Of a stretch of 64,000 nt of DNA, positions 11,295 to 23,240 are shown piece after piece. The stretch comes from Spisula solida. Taxonomy: Eukaryota; Mollusca; Bivalvia; Venerida; Mactridae. Each line of letters begins with the position of its first letter. Positions within the stretch are counted from its first letter, which is position 1. The DNA is taken from NCBI GenBank assembly GCA_947247005.1, contig OX365949.1, positions 18,789,130 through 18,853,129 of the forward strand. The letters are read 5' to 3'. The notes below the pieces were generated by a model. It did not search any database. It was not told the DNA's origin and was given only the letters and a program-made list of their open reading frames with translations. The position numbers and the translations under genes were made by a program.

Positions 11295-12773
11295 GGTCTA
11301 TGGTGTTTTTAATTTAATGGGAACACTTATTGCCGCGCACTGGTTTTACCTGACAGAAGGCTTCCTATTTGCATTGTGATATTTTCGAACTGTAAATCAA
11401 TTCATGTTATGAATTAATTGCACATTAAATTATTAGCAACCATTACAGACTTAAGATGTTCTAAATGATTCTATTTGATAAGCAAGGTGTTTTTAAATAT
11501 TAACAGATGAGATGGTTCACCGTTGCTTAATTCAGGTGACGACTATAACATTTTAGCCTATGATTTAAACATCACCTTACTGTTGCCTTTCAATGACCTC
11601 TATTTACTTAATCTATGACTATGGTGGTGTAAATATAATATATCCAATTATGATCTGGTGATAGTGACGTAGCTGTTTATGAGAACACGTTATATTAAAA
11701 CCATTGTCTGAATAGGTAGTGCGAATATAGTTTGTTAGTTAGCATTGAAAGCATGGATGTCTGTTTAAGGCTTTGTAATTGGTTTTACACCGTAATTTAG
11801 TGGACTCAACCGCTGCGTCACTGTATTCTCACCCTGACTGAACTATACCTGAACAATATATTTATTTTCATTACATTCACTCCCCACATTTCGCCTACGT
11901 CAGGAAGGGTTGCCATACATTATCACGTTGTAGTATGACGTATCGGTAACACGAGTGCTAATTAACTAAATGTGAAATACTCCTAGACAAAAGAAAATAT
12001 GTTATTTGTAAAGTAGTAGTAGACAATTTTCGTTTCGACATTTTCATCTATGTATTATATAAAACTAGTTCAGATTTATTTGTCATGTATTGGTATTATT
12101 TTTTATGTGTTTTATTTTTTCAATATCAAGCCATGTTCAATGTGCTAGTCCCTATTGTCCAGCCTGACCGGTTTTAAATGGTATAATATAAAACATATGT
12201 TTAACAAAATTGGTGTGAATTCTAAATGAAATCATTTTGTTTTACATATACATAGGCGTAGGAGCAGGAGAGACCAGGGGGCAATATTGAGTAAGAAAAC
12301 TTACAAAATCAGGACTTAATTTTGCTTGATCTTGTAACAAAACATATCTTGTTTAATACCAAATAATTATCTCAGAATGCACCAGATTGATCCATTGTTT
12401 TTTTTAATTTTCCTAGGGGACCATGCCCCCTTCTTACTAGTATATGATAAGGTTCAATTTTACCGGGTATTTTGACAAGCAAAAAGCTTAGTAGATATGC
12501 CCAACCTTAATGATTATATACACAAACATTCGTCACAAACTATTAACATTAAAAGTGATCCCCAATCACCAAAAATAAAATTTCGATCCTCTTTAAATAT
12601 TTGACCCCAAATGTTAAAGACGCTCCTACGTCCATGATATACACCTTACACACATATCTACGTTATTTTTATACATTATTTCATCGATATCTCTTCGGTT
12701 TTGTGCTCGATGAACAAAATTTAACTTTCCCGGTTTAATAACATATCTACATTCATATATGCATGTGTAATAG
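11295..12773. other. Module A1 body, no gene seen
   Basis: Begins with sequence shared with B (tttaatgggaacacttattg, gccgcgcactgg), then continues with A-only sequence. At about 12132-12157 there is one single copy of the 26-bp motif ccatgttcaatgtgctagtc that is amplified 14-fold in A2. The 92-codon minus frame at 12626-12904 is unrecognised. Confidence 0.5.
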
Positions 12774-13166
12774 TCAACCAGCTTTAAATACCCCCATAAA
12801 ACCATTGGACGGGAAAAACAAATTGGGTTACCTTTCTGGGGCCCGAAAAAAAATACAAGAGAGTTTAATCTAAAACTAAAGCAGAAACAATGTAAATTCA
12901 ACAAGAGAAATTCTAATTACACCAATAGAATAGTTGATTTACGGAACACCAACAAGTTCAAGATGCGACAAGATACATGTATCAGAATAAATGGTGGTTG
13001 TAGAGGTCATAGAATCTGCGATCCTAAGGGTATCATAATGTGTGTAATACACGCAGTAAAGAAACTAAATATGAATATAAGTGTTAACGATATGGAGTTT
13101 GATTTGACTTGTCTACTACCGGTATATCTGGACTTTAAAAACACACAAACCCACGAGCTATTATAA
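12774..13166 (+). CDS. Unrecognised open frame 1, A1 copy (hypothetical)
   Basis: Open for 130 codons before a TAA at 13164; the first ATG is at 12963, giving 67 residues. The product is basic and cysteine-containing, with GGCRGHRICDPKG and NMNISVNDMEFDL. The A2 copy (28073-28435) keeps the ATG, the stop and the frame, with one 3-nt length difference inside. Against a real gene: the five or so differences in the ATG part all change an amino acid, and a further difference upstream of the ATG (65 nt longer here) breaks the shared frame. No family recognised. This may be a chance frame in a duplicated block. Confidence 0.2.
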   Translation, partial: STSFKYPHKTIGREKQIGLPFWGPKKNTREFNLKLKQKQCKFNKRNSNYTNRIVDLRNTNKFKMRQDTCIRINGGCRGHRICDPKGIIMCVIHAVKKLNMNISVNDMEFDLTCLLPVYLDFKNTQTHELL

Positions 13167-13653
13167 CATGACATGTGTGTGTAACCAGAAAGAAAATTCC
13201 CCGACTAGTATGACACTAGAGCATTACATAAACTATTAAAGCAATATTGCATATCAATAATCGTCCAGACGTTAAAAACTAAGATGATCTTTTCTGGCTA
13301 CTAAATTGCTACAGCTAGTCTATCAGGAATGTATTTGAAGGCATTCACAAATACATATAATTTAGTCTACTTCTATTAAATCCTAGAGGACAAACTGCAG
13401 AATGTTTAAGTTCAGACATCGTTTATTACGACTAAATAAATAATGAACCGACGTAATGGACGAACAGTCTGGTAGTTTTACTCTCTATGTCAAAATGCAT
13501 GGAAAAAATACAAAAAAGTATTAAAAATAATAGTTAATAATAGCAATGAATTTTGTGTAAATTACTCTTTGAATTGACCCCTTTGTTTAATTCGATCCGT
13601 TCGCTTCTCGAAGTCCGAAGTCAGCGTTAGCAAAAAATTTCTATAAGAGTTGA

Positions 13654-14052
13654 AAATTACCCCAGCTTGACATTTGTCCAGAAATTGGTATTAGAGCAAA
13701 TTCCTATGATACCAAATTTAAAGACGAGACAGTTACTATGAATAATGGCAATTTATTTCGCTGCACCCAACTAGGAACAACTATAATACAACATATAAAC
13801 AAAATTTCATTTGACACATTTATTTCAGACGCCCAAGACGAAAAACAATACACAATACACTTCGACGAATTTCTAATTGGCCACCCTATAAAATATAATA
13901 TTATGCGATTTATTCAATTAAGAAATCTAACGTGTTGTGTTATTGTTTCATTCCACGTACATATATATCGATTCCCTGAAAGAAATCACTTATTCGTGTA
14001 CACAATCACCCATGCGGAACGTTTGGTGCGAAGTAAGTTAGTAAGTAAGTAA
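13654..14052 (+). CDS. Unrecognised open frame 2, exon-like, A1 copy
   Basis: Open for 132 codons. The ATG at 13738 gives 104 residues, including a FISDAQDEKQYTIHFDE stretch. It is bounded by an acceptor-like ttaccccag (ending 13665) and a perfect GTAAGT donor (14033) provided by a (GTAA)n run, so 13666-14032 could be an exon. A2 has the same arrangement (28935-29310), longer by exactly 9 nt. Substitutions between copies are mostly amino-acid changing, which gives no sign of purifying selection. Not recognised. Confidence 0.22.
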   Translation, partial: KLPQLDICPEIGIRANSYDTKFKDETVTMNNGNLFRCTQLGTTIIQHINKISFDTFISDAQDEKQYTIHFDEFLIGHPIKYNIMRFIQLRNLTCCVIVSFHVHIYRFPERNHLFVYTITHAERLVRSKLVSK

Positions 14053-14060
14053 GTAAGTAA
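14033..14060 (+). repeat. (GTAA)n microsatellite, A1
   Basis: gtaagttagtaagtaagtaa run directly after open frame 2. The A2 run at 29311-29338 is perfect. Confidence 0.95.
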
Positions 14061-14239
14061 CGCCTTTATTTAACGTGGCTGACACATTCGCTTTCCCGAT
14101 CTTCCATGTGGGCCGAAATGGCTTATATGCATGTAGGTCTCGTGCACGACATCAATGCTTTTCGTTACTGGTGGGAATGTATTCTCCGTGGAGAGCCTAT
14201 TAAACACATTAAACTTGGTGAGAATTGGTAATGCTTGAA

Positions 14240-16115
14240 AGATGAACGGTCGACCTCTTGTTTTGATATCTACCGGTTTCAATTTCTAATTTATGAAATA
14301 TTTTATTTGTATACTTTGTCTTCTTTAATAAACACTAAATACTTTTCAAAGCAAACTTATTCATTAGTTTACATAAGAAAGATAATTTAGGCATTGTGGC
14401 ACCTATAAGATGGCTTAATAAAACGACTTTAATTATATTGTTTTCAAAACTAAATGTAAATATATTAATATTACGAATATCTTATACTTTTATGAACGTC
14501 TTGTGGCATTAAACACATCACTCCCGGTTTAAAGTACATCTGTGGCATAGTTGCAGACAATAGGCTGTTTGAAAATCAAGAAAATATGTGATATCAGTAT
14601 TAAAAAAGATGATGAAGGGGGTAGTTTAGATCCAAGATGAGAGGTGATATTTTCATTGACTATTTATTGACCAGCTATCGGAGTAGGTTTTCGTGTTTGG
14701 TAACTGTTCAGTTTTATTTTCCTTGCGCACTTTGGGACGTGTTCATGTAATTTATTTCCTTACCGTTTGTTCTTTGTTTTGCTGTTTTATCCTGTCTGAT
14801 TTGCTAGTATAGTTCGATTTCAAGCATTGAGCCGTGACTGCACTTTTAAGGTTTAAACCATTAATCGATATAGGTTGGTATAGGTTTGATCAGAAAGATA
14901 TGTAATACAATTAAGGCCTAATGTTTCATGTGTCTGAATGGTCGTGACAGTAAAGCGCTTGATACATTGTAAAATAACTTTCGTCAGACCAGGTTCGAAT
15001 CCCACCAAAATGTTTTTTATTTTATATTCTTACACGATCTGCGGATTAATCATATACGCATAGAGCAAACCAGGGCATGTACTATTACCGCAATAAAACA
15101 TCCCTGTCACATTGGCTGTTACTTTTTACGCCCCGTATCACGTGACATATTTATTAATGAATGAACGTAAACTTTATAGTAAAAATCGCTAACAAGGCAA
15201 GTTGCACGAGTATCCAGTGTTACAGCTATGACGCATCTATTTTTAGAATCTCCAATATACTCTCGAAACTATGTTTCATAAAAACTTCTGATAATCAAAT
15301 CATTTATATTTTTCATTTTATGAAATAGATACCCTTTACTGGTGTTATTAATATTGTTTCAATGTTTAAAATGTGTTATTTCCTTCAGAAAATTACGAAG
15401 GTCGTTTTCATTGTTACACAGGGGTAATTGTACCAGCTAATAAGCCACTCAATTTCAGCGTGGAATGATGTTCAATGTCAAATGGGTGAAACTGGAATGC
15501 GCGCAGTTAAATAGTACGGGATATTATCGTATTTGGATACGCACGTGATTTAGTTTTCCGCATCCTAACTCCTGCCCGTGTTTTATTCACCGACAAAATA
15601 CGCGAACACATTTTTATTTCTTAATTATCTAAATGTACACACCTTGCAAAATCCGTCCACTACTAGTATACTAGTATGTGACAAACCATATTTGTTGCAT
15701 GTATATTGTAAAACATTATTACTGCTAATCAACGTAATATAATATTAATATTGTCAGTAAGCTCGGAATACACAAACGATCGAAATAATTGAAAAGATAA
15801 GATAAGATAGGATAAAGTTTAATTCCAATCAAGGGTCATATAACATGACATATGAATCACAGATAATCTCTCTAAATAACATAAAACAATTAATTTTAAA
15901 AAAATGAGCGAATTGGGGATTCGAACCAACGATTTCTGGGTTAGGAATTCTGATCGTTGCCGACTGCACTAAACTATAATTCGATTACAAACAGATGTCT
16001 GTAAGAATCATATCATTAAATAATGACCTCCAAACGTAATAAATCATAGTCTACCTGCCACAATGGACTAGTCGGATAGGTCATGGCTCTGGGTTCAAAA
16101 TTAAACTATATCTGG
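14240..16115. other. Block present only in A1, with tRNA-like relics
   Basis: A2 jumps from gaattggtaatg (29510) almost directly to ttttcaaagtatttgtctgt (29550), so this 1.9 kb is extra in A1 or lost from A2. The part 14490-14670 is related to 4900-5090. Three tRNA-like relics are visible: 14938-15005 (ggttcgaatcccacc), 15905-15985 on the minus strand (ggttcgaatcccc), and 16055-16110. None folds cleanly. No gene seen. Confidence 0.55.
15903..15985 (-). repeat. Degenerate tRNA-like sequence
   Basis: On the minus strand, cgaatta and aattcg could pair as an acceptor stem. There is an A-box-like tagtgcagtcggcaacg and a B-box ggttcgaatccc, with ttcctaa where an anticodon loop would be. The anticodon stem does not pair, so this is a decayed tRNA or SINE head, not a working tRNA gene. 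Confidence 0.35.
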
Positions 16116-16649
16116 CTGTGTTTTCAAAGTATTTGTCTGTTTGTTGTTTTGCGAGTGTATCATCAAATATTGTTTTTGTATTTGTTGTTACAACAGTTAT
16201 TGTTGCAACTTTAATATGCTGAGAATTTGAATTAAACCTAGTCTTCTATGTTTCGATTTCTATTCGATGGCTTCCCCTTAATTAATCTACAGAACACAGC
16301 ACTACAAAATTAAACATATTTCTAATTATTAACATCGAGACCAAAACTAGTGTATTGGGAACAAGCGAGGAACGACATGAAAATGTGACAATAGTTGTTG
16401 ACATTTTCTTGGATACATCCCAGACAATCGTAAAACGGAGAATGAATACTATATAAGGAAATGTTGATGATTCTCAAAGAACACACTACGCATATTTCAT
16501 AAAAGTCTGAGGGAATCTATTTAAAACCATAGAAAAATAGTATTTTCTAAGTGACAAAATATTAGAAGCTATTGTAAATATCGAACCTGTCGTCATATTT
16601 CAATTAATAATAACAAATTTAGCATTTGTTTTGTCGTTGAGTATAATAC

Positions 16650-17720
16650 AATAAAATACAAATTTTATTCAGTGCAATTGAAGGCCTCCAGGCCAAAATG
16701 CATTTAGCGGAGTAATGATAGTAATAAAATAATATTCAACAGTTTCATGTTTAGAATATTATACAAAGTACATGCAAATTCAAATAACAGTAAATGTAAA
16801 CATATACATGTCATCTAAACATTATTACTGAGCATAGGTTTCATGTAACAAATATATAATGGCGATTACAATTCAAATATGATAATAAGATACGTATGAA
16901 TACGATCGCGAGAACGTTGTTGTTTTGTGCTATTTTATAGCAGTAGATTCAAATACTCATTATTGGTCTTTTCACTTAATGGACTCAGAAACTCAGACCT
17001 TAAATTTGTGCATTCAAGCACAAATTTTGCAATTAGGAATTTATGCCTGTTTTTACTATCAGCTACAATAGTTTTAAATAGATGCACAGTTTCAATCTGA
17101 TGAAGCCATTTTAGAATGAAGAGCTCGCGACGTAAGATACTAGACATGTATAGTGGACTTGACATAAATACATGGTACTCATTTCTACTGTTTAGAATAT
17201 AACCTACATTATGAGCCAATGAAAACGTCGCATTTTCGGGGTTAAATGAAAATTTAATAATTAAAATTTTCTCTTAACAGACTTGACGTCTTACGTTGGC
17301 GCTAATTCCTATCGGCCAATCAGAATGCAGAATGTTATATTCTAAGTTAGTTAGAACATATTGAGTAAATTTTAATGACTAAAAAGGCCTCGCTTCGCTT
17401 TGCTCGCTCCGCCCTTTTTAATCATTAAAATTTACTTAATATGTTCTAACTATAACATAAACATTTCTAATTTTCAGACAATAATGGCAATATCTATATT
17501 CACGGTCAATGTTCATATGGCGACCTTTTTCGATCATAAGTTGGTGACCGGAACACCGAACATTATATAAACACATCTGTAACAGGTACGGTAATTTAAT
17601 GCACATATATCGTTCAACGTTTCTTAAAGTGTTAAACTCCTTATAATAACTAAAAACAAGATATTTGTAAAATGAAACAACGTCTATTCTTATATCTTTG
17701 TACTTGCATATGAACGTCAA
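16650..17720 (-). pseudogene. LINE ORF2 C-terminal relic, B1 copy
   Basis: Minus-strand frames at 17436-17720 and 16935-17219 read as successive pieces of a LINE ORF2 C-terminus: a VVSFYKYL piece, then LMIEKGRHMNIDREYRYCHY, then RRELFILKWLHQIE and FLIAKFVLEC. The 3' tail ggcctggaggccttcaattg plus cactgaataaaat ends near 16650. The two coding parts are separated by an inserted hairpin block (17220-17460). RT catalytic motifs are absent. B2 keeps a different part of the same copy (30065-31200). Confidence 0.82.
17350..17450. mobile_element. Hairpin element inside the B1 LINE
   Basis: gttagaacatattgagtaaa (17350) is mirrored by tttacttaatatgttctaac (ending 17450), with arms of about 41 bp around ctcgcttcgctttgctcgct. 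B2 lacks it: 30560 continues directly, aatggcaatatctataatca. It is therefore an insertion younger than the B duplication, or one lost from B2. Confidence 0.85.
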
Positions 17721-18099
17721 CAGTATAATAATATGACAATAGTTTTACTATAAAAACCATTGAGGTTTCAGCTAGTGGCATGTTCATCTCAATAAAGAAC
17801 CGACTTAAAATTGATTAGAACCAGTAGTTTAATACATAGACCTATAAAACAACACAAAGCGTTCCCAAAAATCACAGTCGTATATCGTTATTTGAATCCA
17901 ATGTATGATGTATGGGAATGGATATTCGTTCGCAAAAAATGACACAATTCAGTATATTAAGATCGTAAATGTTAAACTAGGTCCACAACCAAACAGCAAT
18001 CATTGCAAATAAATATATCTTCAATTTATTCTATGACTGATTTATATACTGTATGTTGTCAAGATGAGTTAAATTGGACAATGTTGTTTTAGTTTTAAT

Positions 18100-18730
18100 A
18101 CAGTCCGTGATACCGAACTCAGCCGTAAATGTAAAATGATTCCTAGGAATTTATTCCAGTAAAATAAACAACAAGTAACACTTACCCTAGTTTACCTTAG
18201 TTTGCTGAAACTAGGTAATTCAGCCGAATCCATGTCTTTTTAGCGTTTAATACTGTCATTGAATTTTTAGGGCTTAAGGCAGCTTAAACTATGTATTTCA
18301 GCAGTTTTACTGTTCTAACTTGGTCATTCAGCGTGGGCATTCCGCCTTTTGTTTGATGTAACTTTTCCATTCAGCTTTTTAAAAGCTGGGACTAGGGTGG
18401 ATCCTTTTTTCTTGTTCGGCTGTGTGTTGAGAACTTCTTCTTTTTTAGGCATTATAGTCGTATTACTGTGGAAACTGTGTCATTCAGCTAGGGCATACAG
18501 TATTTTGGTTGCTGAATTAATTCATTATACTTTTCGCCTGCTTGGACTAGGGCGGATCTTTACTTGTTTAGTTAGACATTGTGTCTTGTATGATTTTACG
18601 TTTTCTGTGCTCGGTTGGATTAGTTGAGCATTATGCCTTGTGTGTGTTTAATGTTTTCTGTGCTCGGCTGGTTAAGTTGAGTGTTGCCTGACAAGGAGCG
18701 CAATAACCAACAAATAAACACACAAAAGGA
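18100..18730. repeat. B-specific repeat block with TTCAGC motifs, B1
   Basis: At least five ttcagc-containing units (gtaattcagccg, catttcagc-type, tcattcagcgtgg, ccattcagcttttt, tcattcagctaggg) at irregular spacing of about 60-130 bp, suggesting an old tandem repeat. The right end (tgccttgtgtgtgtttaatg) is the dispersed repeat seen inverted at 295-385. The 92-codon frame at 18349-18627 reads through this block and is not considered a gene. The B2 copy is 31565-32215. Confidence 0.6.
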
Positions 18731-18839
18731 GACGAACTGTTTTGATATTTTGTTCGCCGTTCGATACCCATTTACGATATTCGGAAATGTGTAACTACAC
18801 TCCAAAGAACTACATTTATTACCGAAATTCAATCGATCT

Positions 18840-19200
18840 GACGTTCCTAGGTTCGCAATACACCAAACATTTAATTGATCAATAAAGCTGAACCTGCGTT
18901 GATAACAAATGATGCTTCTGATCCCTCACATTTGTATAAACTGCAGTTAAAGAGAAACAGACACGAAAAGTTTAAACGTTTATTTGCAATGAAATGCAGT
19001 TATAAAGTTGTTTATGGGGCTGTTAAAGCAGAATCTTTCACTAAACATAGCAACTATTACATTTCGTTGGATATGAAGTTTCGTACAAACCAGGTTTATT
19101 GCATGGTTTAAGGTGTTTTTAATTCAATGGGAACATTTATTGCCGCGCACTGATTTTTGCCTGACAGAAGGCTTATTATTTACTTTATGATTAAATTATG
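18840..19200 (+). repeat. Uninterrupted A/B shared block in B1
   Basis: This is the empty-site version of sequence that in A is broken by the 9791-10705 block and the 10782-11294 element. It holds a 78-codon frame (18875-19111) that reads well (LKRNRHEKFKRLFAMKCSY) but is broken in B2, A1 and A2. No protein family is recognised. Confidence 0.5.
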
Positions 19201-19499
19201 AACTGTCATTACATACTCGAAATGTTCTAAATGATAGTATTTGATAAGCAACCTTTCCAAATAATAACAGGTGGTTGCTTAATTCAGATGACCACTAACA
19301 AATAATAGTCTATAATTTAAACAAAAATCTAATGTTAATTTCAATGGCCTCAATTAATTTAATCTACGAAGGTGGAAACATGATACGTGAAAGGTATATT
19401 TATCGCCATTACATTTCACTCGCTATATTTCGCCTACGTGAGGAAGTGATGCCATACATTACAATCACCGTTGTCGGTTGACCTTACAACATTGCAAAA

Positions 19500-20605
19500 A
19501 AATACCGACTACATGTAGTACTTATTCTTTCTCTTCGACAAGCAAATGACAATATCTAAACACTAAACACTACCTCGTAAATATACAAATGACAATATCT
19601 AAACACCTGATGCATATGGCCGTGACATATGTCATAGAAGTACTTAGTTTGCCCTACCAAGTTGCAAATATTGCTTGTGTGAAAATCGAGTACTTTACTG
19701 ACTGCGCTAAACGTACGGTTTCTCATTTTTGCACTGATGATTTTATTACTTTTAATTATGAATCTAGCGTTTTGATTGCTACATATTTTATTTTAGGCCC
19801 CCGTATCGATAGATCTGGATGCATATAGTTAACACCATTAGTAGTTGTATAGTCTTCGAGTTCTAGCTTGTCCTTGTAAGCCATTGTAATTGACTCAATG
19901 TTCATGTAATATGTAATGTCGGGGTACACATGATAAGTGTACGCTTTGGCAACAGCTCACATTGCACCTTTCGTAAAAAGCCATATGATGTAATCAGTTA
20001 ATCGACGAGTAACAGACAGAAAGTAAACAAACAATTGCACTGATTTACTAGTTATTATTGAAACGATGATATAGGTAATTCAAGGTAGTTCCAGTACAGT
20101 GACACGGTGGGAGTTCACCTTTAATAATGGCATTACTATCTTTAGGTAAATTAGAAATATTGGGATCAACGTACTACAAGAGCATTCACATTGGCACACT
20201 ATAATACTAGTACTACAATACAATAGTATTAGACAACTGAACACTATACGTACTGTTATTGGTATTGCTTAAATCATGATATAATAATTATAATTGTATG
20301 AACTGGCATGCATTTAGTCAGCGTTTCCAAATAAGCTTTTTATTTGTTGTATTGGATGAAAACTGGTATGGTGCAGTGCGATCTTGTCGAGCTAATGTCT
20401 GTGATGCGGGTATAACAATGATACCCGCGCTTCTAACCGTGGAATATTACGTAATATATCTATTGCAAGAAATAATCCGGTTAAAATCTTTTCTAAAAAA
20501 TGTTTGATCTTGTATTATGTTATTTGTATTTGGTATGAAGATATTAGTAAAATTGAAGAGCAACAAACTCCCGAACAGCCGAAAAACAACATAAAAGTGC
20601 GACAT
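19500..20605. other. B1 end region, no gene seen
   Basis: Colinear with B2 33450-34387 but with no A equivalent. The 79-codon frame 19589-19828 covers a degenerate minus-strand tRNA-like stretch (A-box-like tggcgcagtcggtaaag in B2) and is not conserved in B2. The module ends at the A2 head. Confidence 0.45.
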
Positions 20606-21839
20606 TAGTCGGTTGACATTTTCTTTCGTACAACCCAGACAATCGTAAAAAGGAGAATGAATACTAAATAAGGGAGTGTTGATGATACTCAAAGAACAAA
20701 CATTATGCTTCTATCCTGTATGACAACCATACAATATACGACAACATTATTTGTATGTATAAACAAGAATTATGCAGCGTTCCAGACAAGACGAAGTGGG
20801 TTTGTCCTACGATAACAGTGACGCTGACAAATGAGTTGACATGGTAATATCGCAACAATGTATTATATTTGTGTTGACACGGCAAACAAGAAGTAAGTGT
20901 TATAATCTGGTGTGCCATTTGTATCAATACATGTATGTCTGGGGTGGTATTCACAAAAAATCTTAAGGGAGATTCAGAATTTTCTTAAATTCTCAAAATT
21001 TCATTAAGGGTATCAGCTTAACAGGAAAATCAAAATTATCAAGTTGTTGCAAGCTTCCGTTAGTCTGTTTAGAAACTTTAGACTACGTCATATTTCTATC
21101 ATATACATGTAGTTTAAATATATTTTAAGACCCGAATAATATATACAATATTTATCATACAAAAAATACGCAAGGGTAAAGGGTTGAGCCACAAGTTCTA
21201 AAACTTAGTTTCAGCTCTCCCTCATTTCAATCATACAAATGTTATTCCACCATCATATCCTGTGTCATTCTGGCTACGCTAACCGCTTTGCAGGGTTAGT
21301 ACTAGTGTTACGAGGTCAAAGATCGAAACCACAATTGAAAACGAATTACAAAACGAACCGAATACCTCGTTGATGTTAACGTTGTATTTTGTTTATGTTT
21401 CACATAACTCACAACGCATGCTGAAAGGAAACTCAGTTCTCGTACTTTTAATGTTATCATAATAAATTACATACACAAACATCCATCTTAAATAAAAAAA
21501 AACTAAGCGTATTCCTTAAAAATCTCAGGTAAGTTATTCAAAAACATAGACAGCAAAGTTTAGAATTATATACTAATAAGAAAAACAGCTGGGTCTCCAG
21601 CCTTTTATTTACTCTTGATAAGTTAAATATAACACAGGAACAGCATTATCACAAAAAGATAATATTAAGTCAGACAGGGAAGGCAGCACTCAGCTTGACC
21701 AGCCGAACACAGAAAACATTAAAACACACAAGGTACAATGCCCACCTGAAACAGTCGAGCACAGAAAACATAAAAGGCACAATGCCCAACTAAACATTGT
21801 CAAGTTATAATCCACCCATGTAAAGCTGTCGAAATTCTA

Positions 21840-23240
21840 AATTAACCAGTTTCAAAAACCTGTCAAATATTATTAAGACTAACGCAATAAGCGAATTTAA
21901 AACAAAATGACTGAAAATGAGGAACACTTTCTTTTAATATGTTCTCTTTATAAAGCAGAAAGACTGTTATACCTGCCAATATATGACATATTGTTAATGC
22001 CTTTAGGAACCTTACAGATTCAGAGAAGTTCCAATATGTAATGTCTAGCGAAAATGGCGAAACAATAAATATGACAGGAAAATTTATACATCAATGTATG
22101 CTTAGAAGATCAATATACTTGACAACATAATATCTTATAATATGTATACCATACTACAGTGCTGTCAATTGATCTTGTTTGAATTGTGTTATTTTATTAG
22201 ACTTATAATAATAATAATAAAGACTTTATTTAAAGAGGCAACACAGTTGGGTATACCCAGTCATCCCTGTGAGCCTCATTAACACGTTTACAAATTATGT
22301 ACAGTAATAACAGAAGATAATAGTAACAATTAACAAGAACAACAATAGCAAACAAATAATGACATGGCTGAAAGAGAATTAAGTTTAAAATGTTCTATCA
22401 TACATAAATAATGAATAGTAGCAAGTTATTGACATAAATGGTCTGTAGAAAGTGTTGTTGACCACCGGGGAACCACCATTTCAGATATTTGCCTTTGAAT
22501 GTGTTAACACTTTCAGATACTCTTATATCACAGGGAAGCGAGTTCCATAATTTAGCACCCGAGTATGTCAATGATTTTCTGAAAAATTCAAGTCTCGGTT
22601 TTGGTACAGAAAGAAGTCTTTGTTCAAATGACCTCAATGACATGTTGTCTCTATATGACTCGTAAACAAGAATGGCTTTTCTGTAGCTAACTCGATCTGA
22701 AAATTTCATCGAATTTAGTTGAAAAAATAACTCTTGTGTTGGTGTATCAAAATCTTTATCCAAATTATTCGAGCAGCGCGTTTTTGAAATTTATACATAT
22801 CATTTGAAAGGTCAATAGTGCAATTTCTCCAAATAGAGCAACAGTAGTCTAAGTGTGGAAGAATGTATGCATAGAAGAACATTTTTCGAGTATGAATATT
22901 TAGAAATTGTTTAATTCTCATCAGCAAGTACCAAAAAAAATGTATAACAAGGAGTTGCATTTATACAATGTAATTTGTACCTGTGTTTTCCAATTTAGTG
23001 TATTATCAATATGCTAGATATTCCAATAACTTTGTGCTCTAGTCAATGAAAGCACTATTGTTTTATTATTTTATTTTGTTATTTCCTGATCATTATTATT
23101 TACATGTTTGTTTGTATGTTATCTCTTTTACTTTGAATAGTTTTTGAACGTTGGATTGCCTTTTATGTTAATATCAAAATTGTATACCCAAGAGGGTCAA
23201 GAATATGGACAATAAACTATATTCTATTTTATTCTATTCA
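21840..23240 (+). pseudogene. LINE 3' end relic, A2 copy, interrupted
   Basis: Same LINE relic as at 7845-8340. An internal deletion joins aaaacaaaatga to ctgaaaatgaggaac, removing the GRYKTP part. It retains a further C-terminal part around 21985-22130 (readable as DSEKFQYVMSSENGE, then FIHQCMLRRS) that A1 has lost. A second LINE fragment is inserted in the opposite orientation at 22200-22990. The tail cccaagagggtcaagaatat and gacaataaa end near 23235. Confidence 0.8.
22200..22990 (-). pseudogene. Nested LINE fragment (RT C-terminus)
   Basis: Two overlapping minus frames (22715-22960, then 22398-22763) read as the end of a LINE ORF2: FYAYILPHLDYCCSIWRN, QKRAARIIW, then SFEQRLLSVPKPRLEFFRKS and YSGAKLWNSLP. 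These are familiar landmarks of the region after the RT domain. One frameshift separates the two parts. The minus-strand 3' end is aataaagtctttattattat (22205-22235), a typical (TTA)n tail. It sits inside the plus-strand relic and is absent from A1. Confidence 0.88.

Larger units (their letters stand above)
5881..16392 (+). repeat. Array module A1
   Basis: First long module of the tandem array. The head ggttgacattttctttcgta at 5885 recurs at 16393, 20606, 29821 and 34388. Colinear matches to A2 continue almost to the end: 7500/21440, 9120/23940, 10700/25520, 12960/28227, 14045/29320. About 14240-16115 is absent from A2; matching resumes at ttttcaaagtatttgtctgt (16120 versus 29550). Confidence 0.9.
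16393..20605 (+). repeat. Array module B1
   Basis: Head gttgacattttcttggatac matches the A heads. It is colinear with B2 throughout (16600/30010, 17700/31190, 18850/32730, 19400/33350, 20180/34030). It shares head, middle (17700-18060) and late (18840-19200, 19380-19470) blocks with A modules but lacks their SINE, hairpin and inverted-repeat insertions, and ends differently (19500-20600). Confidence 0.88.

Noticed and set aside
14938..15005. Possible tRNA gene (ggttcgaatcccacc)
   Set aside because: Only the B-box fits; T-stem and acceptor stem do not pair, so it is a decayed tRNA or SINE head.
18349..18627. 92-codon hydrophobic plus frame in B1
   Set aside because: It is the translation of the TTCAGC repeat block; B2 has frameshifts in the same place.
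22398..22960. Possible host gene of two overlapping frames
   Set aside because: The peptide landmarks (PHLDYCCSIWRN, YSGAKLWNSLP) are those of LINE ORF2 ends, and the (TTA)n tail confirms a retrotransposon.
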